The notes: generated by a model not told the origin, from the letters alone. A DNA stretch of 64,000 bases from a candidate division FCPU426 bacterium (GCA_030591525.1 JAUVAV010000012.1:1-64000), one strand, 5' to 3'. Counted from the first letter of the stretch, positions 34,492 through 45,052 are shown. Program-made: numbers and translations.

Positions 34492-37400
34492 TTAGGCCGC
34501 CCATATCGCCTTGAGTTGCTGGCCCGGTGTCGGCATGGGTATGGCTTCGCCATCCATGTAAAGGAAATCGTAATGGTTATTAAAAAGCATTTGTGCCAGC
34601 AAAGACTTGTTCTCCATAAGCATGGCTGGAATATTGATAACCCTTAAGCCGGCTTTGGTTCGGATCTGAATTGACTCCAGGTTTAAAGGTTCCAGCAAGG
34701 ATAGTACCTCTAGCACCCCGGTCCGGTAGTCTGCATTAACATCTTTCCGATCCAGCTCCCTAAGAAGCATACGAATCATTTTTACGAGGAGGAAGGAGCT
34801 GTAGTTTTTATCCATCTGTTGCAGCGCCCCCTGGTATCTACGCGCAAATATCATATCCGCCATCAATGTGCTCAGCTTACTAATCCGGGCCAGTTCTCCC
34901 GCAGTGGGTTGGGTTTTCAGCCTAAGCTGTGCCAATTCTTGGTTTGCGGCGCTCAATATACTCTTGGCTTCTGCCCGCGATGTGGTAAGATTTCGTACCA
35001 GTTGCTCAGGCAGCCCGTCCGCCCGCATCTCTACCTGGCTCAGCATGTGAGCTTGCTTGGCAAAATGCCAGGTTACTGCTTCTATTTTTATGAATTCATT
35101 GATCAGCATAAGCAATTCGGGTTGAAGGCTGTCCAGATTTATTCCGCGCCATATTAAAAATTCTTCGAAAAATGGTATTTTGCGCAGCGTATCCTTGATC
35201 CAAATTAATATATTCAGGGGGATTTTCAGGGAATCCGGGATCTTAGAGGGTTGGCCCTTTAAACTCTCCAGCTTTATCCCTTTATCCATAAGCTGCTGGA
35301 GATCCAGTAATTGCTGCCCCAATTGCGGATGCTTGCCGACCAGGTCACCAACATTGCCGGTTACGATTCTGGTCATGAGGCGCAAGGCCTTTAAAAAGGC
35401 GGAAAAAAATTCAGGCTGCACTAAATAGAGAAGCGGCAAGCGCTGAGGCTTTAACTCTTTTTCCAAGGTAGTTTTACGCGCGCGTCCACTCAAAGAACGC
35501 AGGATTAATCCCACTGCTGCCAACCCCAGTACTACCATGGAGAAGGTTTTAACCAGACCACTGCTCAACAGGAATTTTGTCGGCTCAGGCACGGGCAATC
35601 TTTCTCCAACAGAGTCCGCTGCCTTCTCCTCGGGAGACCGAGTATCTTGCTTATAATAGACGCCTGATTCCAAAAAAGTTGTCCCCTCCGGCCACGGGGT
35701 GCCATGCCTGCCATGCTTCCCACGCAGTACCAAAGCCTTGTCAAGAAGGTTATCCAATCCATCCACAGCACTTAAATATCGCTTCTGAGTAAGCGGTTTT
35801 TTGGCTAAAGCCTCCATCTTGGATTTACCGGGCATTTTAATGCTTAATTCATTATTGACTCTATCTTCAAGCTCCTCGCTAATTCCAAACATATCATCCA
35901 CAGGTCCTAAATGTATGGGACTCAATCCCATGCTCTCCGCATGTGTCGCCAGGCTCTGCAAACTGGCAGCTGAAGCCACGCCAATATCAGAAGGATACAC
36001 CACAACCAGTCCATCTCCATCCTTTAAAACCTCGTTAACCTGTTCTAGCATTGCGCGGGCTTTAGAATCAACCCCAAGCGCTTGTGAGTCTAAACCGAGC
36101 TTCTTAAGAAGCTCAGTATTTTCAGTGCTTACCTGGGCCTGGACAGGTTCCGGTAAGTAAAGATGACCCAAAAGGTGTCGGTGTGTTTCCGCCTGCTCCA
36201 TGGTAAGAAGTATGTAATTGTTCAATGCATTTGCATTGATTAATCCCTGCATCAATTGATTATTGGCGTTAATGAGTTCTTTCACGGTTGCCGACTGATC
36301 AGAATTTTGTATGGCATTTATGGGAATTGCTGTCATATTCACCAGTACATCGTTCCCCACCTGAAAAGTATTTCCGGGCTCCAGAGTCAGCGCCATCATG
36401 CCGTTAATTGTAGGCGGCAAACCAATAAGCTGACCGGTTGGACCCATGGTTAAAGTGTTGATTGTCACAGCCGCTTGAAAATTCATCCAATCCTCGGAAC
36501 CGGACGGGGCTTGCATTGCAAGCAGGTATCTCATCGCATCAGCCAAGGCCGGATTATTAGTGTGAAAACTTGGCGGCGGCAGCGGATCGACCTGCCCCCG
36601 CCACTGATCGAAAAATCCGGACATCAATGGCACGGCCTGTGACAATGCCAGGGGTATATCGGCCGCAGCACTCAGCTCGGCGAGCGTGAAGGGGGCGGAG
36701 GGGGCGGACGCGGGTGCCATTGGTTGAATGGGTGAGACAGGGGCAGGTGAGGCAGCTGGCTGGGTGGAGGACGTATCTGTAACGCTGGCGTCTGGTCTGA
36801 CCCCGAATTTGGCAGTTTTTGGGGTCTGTGCCCTCTTTCGCATTTTATCCAAACCACTCAGCACGTCTCCCTCAGTTTCCACTTGTGGCACTATCAGGTC
36901 AGGCTCTTGCTCATCTATGTTAGGTTCTTCGGCTACCAGGACAGGTTGGGTAAGCGATGGTTGTGATTCCTCCTTTTGATTTAATCCAAAGGCCATAATA
37001 GTTTGCGGGTTTGTCTTTGCATCGACTTTTGGCATATGTAAGGCCCCCATCGATTCAGGTATATTAACTTCATAACCACTTCCATCATATTCAGGCTCAA
37101 TTCCACTGTCAACCGGCATAACTTCGCTTACTTGCTTAGTATGCGCTGGGGTTGGAAATAAACTTATCGCGTCCGGATTAAGTCCCGTTGCAGGCATAGC
37201 GTTGGTCTTAACTATTTCATGCAACGCCCTGGCAGAAGCTATCTTGGCTGATAATTCAAATCTCCATTTAGGCCAGGAAGGATGCTCGCCCAAGTCTTCG
37301 AAATGCTTCAATTCATGTATTAAATATGCTTCTGCCATTACCCGTGGCAGAAGCAAAAATATTGGATGTATGTGAATTTTCTGGTTCTCAATATACAAAG

Positions 37401-40400
37401 GCGCAAATCCCCGTCGGAAAAACTGCTGAATGATATTTCCTGCTTGCGGCCTGAGTTCCAAATTTGATTTATCATAAGAATATTCTGTGCAGCGGGAAAG
37501 AACCCAGGTATTTTTCTTCATCCATTTATTTCCGAAAATATCATCCGCTTCATTCCACTCCTTTAAATTGCGTTCAAGCGCCTCTGGTTGGATTCGTCCC
37601 AGAGCCTCAAAATAAACCATCTGAATAATTCTATACATCAAATACGTTCCGGCCGCGAAAAATCCCAATAGATGAGAATGCACCAACCAGGTCGCTATTG
37701 TTCCGCCAAGTACTGCGAAGAACAAGGAGTTAACAAATGAAAAGTTAATATTCAATCTCGGGAGTCTTCTGCCTGGCACCTCACTGGAAGCCAGGTTGCG
37801 GCTCGCTCTATATAAGGCGCTATCTGGCACATTAGCAGAGACCGGGAAGCTTAAAAGGTTGCTGCCACGTTTTTCTAAATGTTTTTGAAATTGCTCAAAG
37901 GCCTGTTCTTCCTCCGGGCTTAACTCCGCTGCAAATAATTCTACTATCTGGCTCGCTGCGGGATCTTCCAGAAGCCCTGAGTTTACCGATTTTTTTAGTA
38001 AAAACAAGGCCCATTTATCGCACCAGGTTTCAATAAAATACTGCCAGGGCATTAACTCCTGAACATCTCCGCCTATGGCTTTAAGCACGCCCTTGACAAT
38101 AAACACTCCGGGATTTCGCTTGAATAACTGGGAAAAATAAGTCATCCAGCTAATCCCTCCCTCTCCATCCGGCATTGTATAAATAAGTTCATGCAACGCA
38201 GCATGCCCAGTCTCATGGAATGGGGCCAGATACCGCATAATATTCAATCCCAGCGCATGCTTTTGTTCTGCGTCCATGTTTGCTATGGCTGGCATCCCTT
38301 TTTCAACAATAGACGCTAATTCTTGCGAGTTATAAACCTTGAGTATTGCGGCGTTGGCAGGCGTCATACTGGACAAACTGCGGTCTAATTTTTCCATATC
38401 AGCTTTCCATGAATTTTTAAACCGGGCTAGTAAGGCCAGCGGATCGAAATCCTCTGCTGTCTTCTGGGGATCAAAAAGTCCGCTCTTAGGACGGACTACT
38501 GCAATTGACACCGCTAACCGGATTATGTTGTTTACCGCTTCAGGTAATTTGTCAACCGTAGCAAAGGTTATGCCTTGTAAATTTTCGTTTTTATAAGATA
38601 TAATCCGCGCTAAAAGAGCTTCTAGATTGCCTAATCCTAATTGCTTCAATAATTTTCTCGTTCTCGCCATATCATCTCGGCCAACAATAATATCATAACC
38701 TTCAACTGGTAAGTCTTCCCACCGGGACACAGCAATTCCTAAGGTCTGCTCTGTAGTTCGGTCAAGTTCATCCTCTAATTCCGCTAGAGTAAGGCGAGAT
38801 GGAGTGGTGCCATAAATATTTCCAAAAGTTGGTTCTGTATCTTTTGATTTTTTACCGTGCCCAGTTGAGACCTGTCCAACCAGAAAAAGCATTCCGGCAA
38901 AAAAACCAAGTCCGATATCCCCTATAGGATTAATAACCACGGTATTTAGATAAGTAAAGAAATCAGAGAGTCTTCCCGGAATCGCGGCCGCATCATGCGC
39001 ATAGACGGTCAGGTTCTGGAATATAGGGAGGGATAAGACTTGCTGGAGGCTCGCGGTGATTCCCGGCAATAAAATCTTCGGGGCCGGGTTTCCAACACCC
39101 AGGGTATTCACGGCCTCAGCCGAGGCTGTCCCCATAGTAAAAACCAGCAGGGTTAAAGGCAGCAGAATAGCAGAAACAATTATGCCCCGTTTGAACAATG
39201 CCGGATTTTTTTGAGGGAGTTGTGCCAGGGTTTTAAAATTCGCGGCTGTCCACCAGATCCCCACGCCGATCAGACCTATCCCGAGTGCCGGGGCCACTAT
39301 CGGGGCCACTATCGGCAGAAACGCCGAGAGCACGAACGCGATTGCGCCCATGCTAAAAACAAATAAGCTCAATATGCGCATATTGTTGGAAGCTAATACA
39401 CTGGTTTGCCCGGCGGTCTGCGCCTCCACCCCTTGCAAAATATCAATTTTATTTTTGCTTAAACGCACTACTATTAGATTCGCGCCTTCGGAGATAATCT
39501 GGATAAAGTTATTCTTTACGCGTTTGAGCGAGAGATTGTCCCACTCAAGCGTGGAACTCTTATGGTCTTGTATTCGTGTTACCGCCTCCCGCATAAAACC
39601 CATGGCTGAGATAAACAAGGCACGGAAATTGGGCTGTACCATCTGGTTTGGAGCTGAGATGGCTGAGACTCCGGCCGCATGCTGAGCCAGCAGTCTCTCT
39701 AATTCGGTGGGCTGATCCGGGTAGCGGAGCTGGTTAAAATAATTATTTGAAAAACCGGCCTCTTCCATGCGCGGGCGCAGGGAAACATAGGAACATCCCT
39801 GGTTCCGGATAAGCTCAATAATCGCCGGGGTATGGAATCCTCCGGTAACCAGAATCACCCGGCTCTCGCCCCGGTCGCGCGCGCGTTGGGCCGTGTTCTC
39901 CAGAAGCGCGTGGTTGCGCTGCTCGGCCAAAGCATAGAACTTCAGGGCTTTCCCCACCGCCTCCTCAAGCGCTTCTATCTCTTCTTCCGCAGTATAACGG
40001 CTCTCTTCAGGCAGGGCTTGCAGAAGGTTCAACACTCCGGCCAGAGAGAGTTTCCCGGTCTGCTTTTGATAGGCCTGAATATCTTTGCGCGAGGCGGCTA
40101 CGCTGACAATCCGCTCCACGATTTCCACGTATTTCCGGTGACTAAGCAGACGTTTTTCATTGGCAGTTCTGGCCAGTCGACCGTGAATTTTGGTTTCCAG
40201 ATAGCGGTCCTGGGTTTCTTGGTCATGATAATCCAGCCGTCCCGCGCCCCTAGCCTGCAAAGCCGGCGGCAAAAGCGCAATCTTTAAGCCGCGCGCCTGC
40301 TGGATCAAATGATGGTGATAAGCTTCCACGTCCAGGTCGCCGCGCATAAAAGTCCGGCGCCTTTGCTCAAAGACCTTTAATTCTTGGTTATAGAACTGGT

Positions 40401-41058
40401 TCTCCAGCAGTTCCAGTTGATCCAGAAGTTCCAGAATCAGCCCGCGATTTTCCTCACTGCCAAAAGCCTGAATCAGCTCTATGCTTTTAGCATAAAGCTG
40501 TGGATCTTCGGCACCGAAAAGCTCCATAGCCGGAGAATCACAGATAGCCAGGCAATCCGCGCCGGTCAGCTTGCCTTCCTGCATAAAATAATCCGCCACA
40601 GCGCGTTTGACGGCGGAATCCGGGAGCATGGCCAGCTCCATGGTGGGAATAATGCCGGTCGCGCCCTCGACTGCCACTAATTTTAATTCCGAATGCTTGT
40701 CCATCAGACGATTAAGCATTTTCCGAATATTAGTCTGGATTTCATAATTGCAATGCAGGTCCTGTACCAGGATAAAGGTTAAATCCCCGGGCGCAAAACC
40801 CGCTTCCACGATTTTGCCCAGATTGGGCGGGATCCGGTATTCTGCGGCCAGCCTTTTATCGTGAGGTCCGAACAGGCGGGTTTTAGCCGACCCGTCGTTC
40901 TCATAGGTTTTAATATCAAAAGCCCAGCTGATGGTTGGCAATAGAAAGCACAGGCTGATTAACAGCGCTACGCTGCGCGTGATTACACTGCGCCGGGGCG
41001 CACGCCATTGCGACAGGCTCGCTATTTTATTAATATGGAAGAAAGATAGATTAAACAT
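34492..41058 (-). CDS. Giant secreted-type protein, Tiki/ChaN-like N-terminus and two HExxH motifs
   Basis: 2188 residues. A long-n-region signal sequence (hydrophobic core about 28-46) is followed by a domain of about 400 residues with VQDLHCNYE (99-106), AVEGATG and TGGFH (405-409). These are spaced like the E-x-H/GxxH motifs of the TraB/Tiki/ChaN hydrolase fold; assignment is by motif only. Hydrophobic helices follow at about 560-660. Two zinc-site candidates are HETGH (948-952) and HELKH (1248-1252). A Pro/Ser-rich stretch lies near 1390-1490, and a helical C-terminus ends KAIWAA. The N-terminal domain and the tail are shared with the next gene. GAGGAG lies before the ATG. Function unknown. 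Confidence 0.75.
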   Translation of the reverse strand: MFNLSFFHINKIASLSQWRAPRRSVITRSVALLISLCFLLPTISWAFDIKTYENDGSAKTRLFGPHDKRLAAEYRIPPNLGKIVEAGFAPGDLTFILVQDLHCNYEIQTNIRKMLNRLMDKHSELKLVAVEGATGIIPTMELAMLPDSAVKRAVADYFMQEGKLTGADCLAICDSPAMELFGAEDPQLYAKSIELIQAFGSEENRGLILELLDQLELLENQFYNQELKVFEQRRRTFMRGDLDVEAYHHHLIQQARGLKIALLPPALQARGAGRLDYHDQETQDRYLETKIHGRLARTANEKRLLSHRKYVEIVERIVSVAASRKDIQAYQKQTGKLSLAGVLNLLQALPEESRYTAEEEIEALEEAVGKALKFYALAEQRNHALLENTAQRARDRGESRVILVTGGFHTPAIIELIRNQGCSYVSLRPRMEEAGFSNNYFNQLRYPDQPTELERLLAQHAAGVSAISAPNQMVQPNFRALFISAMGFMREAVTRIQDHKSSTLEWDNLSLKRVKNNFIQIISEGANLIVVRLSKNKIDILQGVEAQTAGQTSVLASNNMRILSLFVFSMGAIAFVLSAFLPIVAPIVAPALGIGLIGVGIWWTAANFKTLAQLPQKNPALFKRGIIVSAILLPLTLLVFTMGTASAEAVNTLGVGNPAPKILLPGITASLQQVLSLPIFQNLTVYAHDAAAIPGRLSDFFTYLNTVVINPIGDIGLGFFAGMLFLVGQVSTGHGKKSKDTEPTFGNIYGTTPSRLTLAELEDELDRTTEQTLGIAVSRWEDLPVEGYDIIVGRDDMARTRKLLKQLGLGNLEALLARIISYKNENLQGITFATVDKLPEAVNNIIRLAVSIAVVRPKSGLFDPQKTAEDFDPLALLARFKNSWKADMEKLDRSLSSMTPANAAILKVYNSQELASIVEKGMPAIANMDAEQKHALGLNIMRYLAPFHETGHAALHELIYTMPDGEGGISWMTYFSQLFKRNPGVFIVKGVLKAIGGDVQELMPWQYFIETWCDKWALFLLKKSVNSGLLEDPAASQIVELFAAELSPEEEQAFEQFQKHLEKRGSNLLSFPVSANVPDSALYRASRNLASSEVPGRRLPRLNINFSFVNSLFFAVLGGTIATWLVHSHLLGFFAAGTYLMYRIIQMVYFEALGRIQPEALERNLKEWNEADDIFGNKWMKKNTWVLSRCTEYSYDKSNLELRPQAGNIIQQFFRRGFAPLYIENQKIHIHPIFLLLPRVMAEAYLIHELKHFEDLGEHPSWPKWRFELSAKIASARALHEIVKTNAMPATGLNPDAISLFPTPAHTKQVSEVMPVDSGIEPEYDGSGYEVNIPESMGALHMPKVDAKTNPQTIMAFGLNQKEESQPSLTQPVLVAEEPNIDEQEPDLIVPQVETEGDVLSGLDKMRKRAQTPKTAKFGVRPDASVTDTSSTQPAASPAPVSPIQPMAPASAPSAPFTLAELSAAADIPLALSQAVPLMSGFFDQWRGQVDPLPPPSFHTNNPALADAMRYLLAMQAPSGSEDWMNFQAAVTINTLTMGPTGQLIGLPPTINGMMALTLEPGNTFQVGNDVLVNMTAIPINAIQNSDQSATVKELINANNQLMQGLINANALNNYILLTMEQAETHRHLLGHLYLPEPVQAQVSTENTELLKKLGLDSQALGVDSKARAMLEQVNEVLKDGDGLVVVYPSDIGVASAASLQSLATHAESMGLSPIHLGPVDDMFGISEELEDRVNNELSIKMPGKSKMEALAKKPLTQKRYLSAVDGLDNLLDKALVLRGKHGRHGTPWPEGTTFLESGVYYKQDTRSPEEKAADSVGERLPVPEPTKFLLSSGLVKTFSMVVLGLAAVGLILRSLSGRARKTTLEKELKPQRLPLLYLVQPEFFSAFLKALRLMTRIVTGNVGDLVGKHPQLGQQLLDLQQLMDKGIKLESLKGQPSKIPDSLKIPLNILIWIKDTLRKIPFFEEFLIWRGINLDSLQPELLMLINEFIKIEAVTWHFAKQAHMLSQVEMRADGLPEQLVRNLTTSRAEAKSILSAANQELAQLRLKTQPTAGELARISKLSTLMADMIFARRYQGALQQMDKNYSSFLLVKMIRMLLRELDRKDVNADYRTGVLEVLSLLEPLNLESIQIRTKAGLRVINIPAMLMENKSLLAQMLFNNHYDFLYMDGEAIPMPTPGQQLKAIWAA

Positions 41059-41096
41059 ATGTAATACTCCTCTGTAATGGATTAAATTATATCGAG

Positions 41097-41201
41097 TTCC
41101 TGTTGCGGAAAGAGCAAATTCCCCTCCCTTGACGGGAGGGGATTATCCTAACCTCCCCCCTCAAGGGGGAGGAATTTATTTTGGCTTTCCGCAACAGATA
41201 C
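41097..41201. repeat. MITE-like element in the leader of the 2188-residue gene
   Basis: Terminal inverted repeats CCTGTTGCGGAAAG (41099-41112) and CTTTCCGCAACAGA (41185-41198) enclose two hairpins of CCCCTCCC/GGGAGGGG and CCTCCCCC/GGGGGAGG type. The ends match those of the 61783 element but the interior differs, so it is a second class using the same ends. Confidence 0.75.
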
Positions 41202-41228
41202 TATTTAATGGTATTTTTGTTTGTTCTT

Positions 41229-41255
41229 TCTACGCAGGCTAAAGCCTGCGGCTGC
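41229..41255. repeat. CTACGCAGGCTAAAGCCTGCGG hairpin repeat, second copy
   Basis: The core AGGCTAAAGCCTGCGGCT is shared with 3068-3092. It lies in the transcribed leader of the 2188-residue gene. Confidence 0.6.
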
Positions 41256-41280
41256 CTTTCTTGTTCTAAAATATACTTTT

Positions 41281-41309
41281 ATTATATCATATATTTACAC
41301 TTGTTGCAA
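41281..41309 (-). promoter_or_regulatory. Promoter of the 2188-residue gene
   Basis: TTGCAA (41309-41304), 17-base spacer ending ATGA, TATAAT (41286-41281). The -10 is preceded by TGA, as at the other two giant genes. The leader would be about 215 bases and carries the MITE. Confidence 0.65.
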
Positions 41310-41328
41310 ATTGGAGCATAATTTTTTA

Positions 41329-44300
41329 TTAGGCCGCGCTTCCTATAGTTGGACCTCTCCTTGGCTCAACTATAGGCTGACCATTTTCATCCAATATGTT
41401 CAATAACTTCAAACGGTTGAATAGCGAGGACCGCTCGAAAATCACGTCCGGCAAGCTCATGACCCTTACTTTTCCCCCAATTTCTATTTGAATTGTCCGC
41501 TTTTCACCCGGCATAGCCTCTAAAATTGTCAAAACATCCTCTACCGCGCCCGGGTCAATGGCCATGACCTGGTTCATGACTCTTAATAGCCCGAGAATCA
41601 CAATTTCCTGCGCCCGGGGCCATTTCGAGGCCGATTGAAGCTTTTTATTCATCCAAGCGCTCTTCATTACTGAACTTACCCAGGCCGAGGCAAGTTCCGG
41701 GCCGGTATTCACCTGGTAGGCAAAGTATTTATTTGGCCTCACAGAAGCGACAACAAAAATCCCGGTCCTGACTGCCGCTTCTGCGCTTAGAATTCCTCCT
41801 AACAGAAAGACCATGCCGGCCCATAGGCCGGATGAAATTCCCGTTGTCAAATATCCACGCGCCCTGGATAAAAATCTTGCCGCTTTCCAGCTCTCAACCC
41901 CGTTGAACGCCCTGGTTATGAACCGGCTTGCCGGAAGGGATGATTGAGGCACTATACCAAATTTTAGCATACGCTCAATTTCTTCCAGAACCTTAGGAAT
42001 ATTTTCGGCGGCGATAAAAATCGATTTCGGACGGACCGCAGTGCCTGTCCCAACCCCCTTGGCCTCTGCGGTTTTCATGATTTCGCCAACCAGGTTGCCA
42101 AAGCGGGTATTTTCCAGGGGAATGGTTATACGTGTTGAAGATCCGAAGCTCCTGGCAAACTCAATCAGTCCATTATAGGCTTCTATTACCTGCTTTGGTT
42201 CGAGATAAAACCCCAGCCAGGGATTGAACTGCGTACCTGAAATTTCCAGTTTAATCTTACTCTCTTTCACCAGGGTCTGCATAACCGCGACTTGCAAATC
42301 CGAATAATATTCCAGCAGCAAGCGTTCGGGATTACCGGCATCCAGACTGCCGAGTCTAAATACCTCTTTCTTATCAATAATAGCCTGTACCAGCCGGGCC
42401 AGTGAGGAATTGCCTAATTTTAACTCTTCCAGGGATTTTTTCCCGGCATTAATTTCCACTGCCAGGCTTTCTCCCTCCATAAAGTCTCTGGCCAGGGCCA
42501 GTACCCGCTCAGTGGGAGAACCCGGAACACACGCGAGCCGGCCGTTATGATATGCTATGCCAGCCAAAGCCAAGTGGACTGGCGTGCTGACAAACTTTTC
42601 CAGACCCGGCCGGCCGGCCTGGGTTTCTTCTTGGGCCAGCTTAAGAATGTTTCTTAAATCGTCCTCCAAATAGAAATTTCCGACCAGCGGAATCCGGGCG
42701 CGATAACCCTGTTGCCCTGACCAGACCAGGGCTTTTGAAATAATGTCCTCTTGTTCAACACGCATGTCTATCACGGGTTCTTTCACTCCCGTACCCGCGC
42801 CAAACCATGCCGCAACCTGCTGGCGGATATTCATCGGCAAATTCGTCAAGAATGCCATCACCTTGGCCGGTCCGCTTTCTATCTCCTGGCCCAGGATTCT
42901 TGCGCTGTGCAATTTCATGTCATTCCGGGAGACAAACTGCATCACAACATTATTTTCCAGCCTGACTTCAGGCATCATCAACAGCTCGGGATAATCGGTT
43001 AGCACACCACCCGGACGCAGGACAATGTAAAAATTCTGGCCTTTAATCTGAAAGGCATATATATTTTTTCCGGGATTGGAATAATTTTCACGGAACTGTA
43101 AACGCGTCTTTATGCTCTCCGGCAGAGTCCCCAAAAACGCTTTGGCCAGGGCCGCGTCATATCTTTCATTCACTTCCTTAGCTCTCGCCTGGGCAGCCAG
43201 CCCTTTTACGTTTTCTTCCAGCCTGACAAACAAACGCAGCATGGCTTCCTTTACCAGCATGAAGTGCCTCTGGAAATCCGCCTTTTCGAAGCTGGTGGAA
43301 GGCGCAAAAAGGTTTTCTTTCCTGGCCAGCAACTGGTCCAGTGAAGTGCGTTTATTGCGAATCAGGGAAAAATAGGGATTGGGTACATCGGTTCGGGTAA
43401 TGCGCGGTTTAATTGCCAGGTAGGAGACCTGGTTTTCACGCAGGGCCTGCTCGACATGCGAGGCATGAAAACCGCCGGTAATCAGCACTGCCAGCCCTTG
43501 CCCCTGGCTCTGCATGTGACTGAGCAAATTTCGCACAAAGGCCGAGGAACGCTGGTCTGCCACTTTATAAAAATCCGCGGCTTGGGCCAGAAATTCATCC
43601 AGCCGCAGGATCCCGGAATCAATATCCGGCTCAATCACATAACGGTAACAAACCTCTTCCAGAAAACGGAGCATCGCGGCCGCGGAAAATTCTTTACGAT
43701 GCGAGCGGAAATACTTCAAATCCTTCTCCGTAGCGCTGATATTAACCATGCTCTCCATCACCTTGAGCAGGTAAAGATAGTGATCCAGTTGCCGCTGATC
43801 CGGCGAAGTATACAGTTTGCGGCGCAGTCCTTGGTCCAGGCTCTCGGCGTCTTCCAGCAGACGCTCGTAATCGAGGGTGGCGGTGAGCGGAAGCTTGTGA
43901 TTCACGGCATAGAGCGTTAACGCCTTAAAGGAAGCGGTTTCTATTCCCTGCTTCCGGGCCTCGCCCAGGAGAAAATCACAGTAATTTTCGAGAGTAATAT
44001 TTTCGTAATCATATTCCTCTTGCTTATGATCCAGCTTAGCCAGGCCCATATTGTAAAGCGGCTTCTTGAGGCGCACCAAGGCGTCCCGTATGTCTTCGCA
44101 ATAGCCCTGGCTTTCTTCATTGAGAAATGTGAGCAGGGATTTCTTATTTGCCTGGTACAAGGCCTTATCCTCAATGCCTTCCAGTGCCAGGGGCTTATCA
44201 CCCGTACCGGCCTGGTACTCCGCTCCGGTAATCAAACCCCTCCGCATGAAGTACTGCCCTATGTCTATTTTGACTTTTTTAACGGGAAAGGCTGAGAGCA

Positions 44301-44682
44301 GGGAAACATCCACTTTTTCGCTATCGCCTTCCACTCCGATCAGGCGCAACTGGTTGCGCTCGGCCAGCTTGCGGATAATAGCCGCGATATTGCCCTGGAC
44401 TTCATAGTTGCAGTGCAAATCCTGAATATACACCACAGTGTATTGGGAAGTGCTTTTATGACAGCCGGTTATTATCCCGCATTTCTCCGGAATTTTAATA
44501 ACCGCGCCGTTAGCCTTTAAGGCTGTCTGGCCCGGACCGGATTCTACACCAGCCGCATAAACCCGGCTATCGAAAACAAAAGCCGTATAGGGGAAAATGA
44601 AACAAATAGACATTAGGAAGGAAATGATTTTTATCCGGGTTTTTCTCCGGGCGTTCTGCCCGGCATTTAAAGAAGATTTCAT
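41329..44682 (-). CDS. Large secreted-type protein, paralogue of the 2188-residue N-terminal domain
   Basis: 1117 residues. A signal sequence with a hydrophobic core at about 17-38 is followed by the same domain as in 34492-41058: IQDLHCNYE (86-94), IGVEGDSEK, YFMRRGLITGA, and TGGFH (402-406). The middle (about 450-900) has no recognised family. A transmembrane helix lies near 955-975 (LWAGMVFLLGGILSAEA). The last 70 residues align with the tail of the 2188-residue protein and end GPTIGSAA. ATG 44682 is chosen because GCGGAGAG, itself part of a MITE-type end, is just upstream; an in-frame TTG at 44697 is weaker. Function unknown; duplication of a shared module is clear. Confidence 0.75.
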   Translation of the reverse strand: MKSSLNAGQNARRKTRIKIISFLMSICFIFPYTAFVFDSRVYAAGVESGPGQTALKANGAVIKIPEKCGIITGCHKSTSQYTVVYIQDLHCNYEVQGNIAAIIRKLAERNQLRLIGVEGDSEKVDVSLLSAFPVKKVKIDIGQYFMRRGLITGAEYQAGTGDKPLALEGIEDKALYQANKKSLLTFLNEESQGYCEDIRDALVRLKKPLYNMGLAKLDHKQEEYDYENITLENYCDFLLGEARKQGIETASFKALTLYAVNHKLPLTATLDYERLLEDAESLDQGLRRKLYTSPDQRQLDHYLYLLKVMESMVNISATEKDLKYFRSHRKEFSAAAMLRFLEEVCYRYVIEPDIDSGILRLDEFLAQAADFYKVADQRSSAFVRNLLSHMQSQGQGLAVLITGGFHASHVEQALRENQVSYLAIKPRITRTDVPNPYFSLIRNKRTSLDQLLARKENLFAPSTSFEKADFQRHFMLVKEAMLRLFVRLEENVKGLAAQARAKEVNERYDAALAKAFLGTLPESIKTRLQFRENYSNPGKNIYAFQIKGQNFYIVLRPGGVLTDYPELLMMPEVRLENNVVMQFVSRNDMKLHSARILGQEIESGPAKVMAFLTNLPMNIRQQVAAWFGAGTGVKEPVIDMRVEQEDIISKALVWSGQQGYRARIPLVGNFYLEDDLRNILKLAQEETQAGRPGLEKFVSTPVHLALAGIAYHNGRLACVPGSPTERVLALARDFMEGESLAVEINAGKKSLEELKLGNSSLARLVQAIIDKKEVFRLGSLDAGNPERLLLEYYSDLQVAVMQTLVKESKIKLEISGTQFNPWLGFYLEPKQVIEAYNGLIEFARSFGSSTRITIPLENTRFGNLVGEIMKTAEAKGVGTGTAVRPKSIFIAAENIPKVLEEIERMLKFGIVPQSSLPASRFITRAFNGVESWKAARFLSRARGYLTTGISSGLWAGMVFLLGGILSAEAAVRTGIFVVASVRPNKYFAYQVNTGPELASAWVSSVMKSAWMNKKLQSASKWPRAQEIVILGLLRVMNQVMAIDPGAVEDVLTILEAMPGEKRTIQIEIGGKVRVMSLPDVIFERSSLFNRLKLLNILDENGQPIVEPRRGPTIGSAA

Positions 44683-44848
44683 TTTGGCTCTCCGCAATAG
44701 ATACTATAATACTGCAGTATTTTTCGCAACGCAAGTAATCGGATACAATATTGCTTATAATATGTTATTATCGGCCGCAGCAAGCAGCGCCTTTATAGAA
44801 ATTACAACCATAGCAATTATTTTTAGGGGCACAAGAATCCAAGATTTT

Positions 44849-44877
44849 AGTATATCACACAAAGCCAAACAAGGCAA
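44849..44877 (-). promoter_or_regulatory. Promoter of the 1117-residue gene
   Basis: TTGCCT (44877-44872), 17-base spacer ending GTGA, TATACT (44854-44849). It has the same GTGATATACT core as at 61644. The AT-rich leader runs about 160 bases and ends in a MITE-like end (CTCTCCGCAATAG, 44689-44701). The remaining gap 44878-45050 holds a degenerate REP and no gene. Confidence 0.55.
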
Positions 44878-44997
44878 GCGTGTTGTTTTAAAACGGTTTG
44901 TTTTATTTTGTTTTAAACCAGGGCTTTTATAGCACGCTTGGCTTTCCGGCCTGTTTTTGCGGATAATATGCGGGCTGGCACATCTGTCGCATTTCTT

Positions 44998-45022
44998 TGG
45001 GCGCGATAAATCACGCCCCTAC
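44998..45022. repeat. Degenerate REP palindrome
   Basis: GGGCGCGATAAATCACGCCCCTAC, related to 34365-34392 with one arm shortened. Confidence 0.6.
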
Positions 45023-45052
45023 GGTATTCAATTCACGCGCAATTAATATAAA

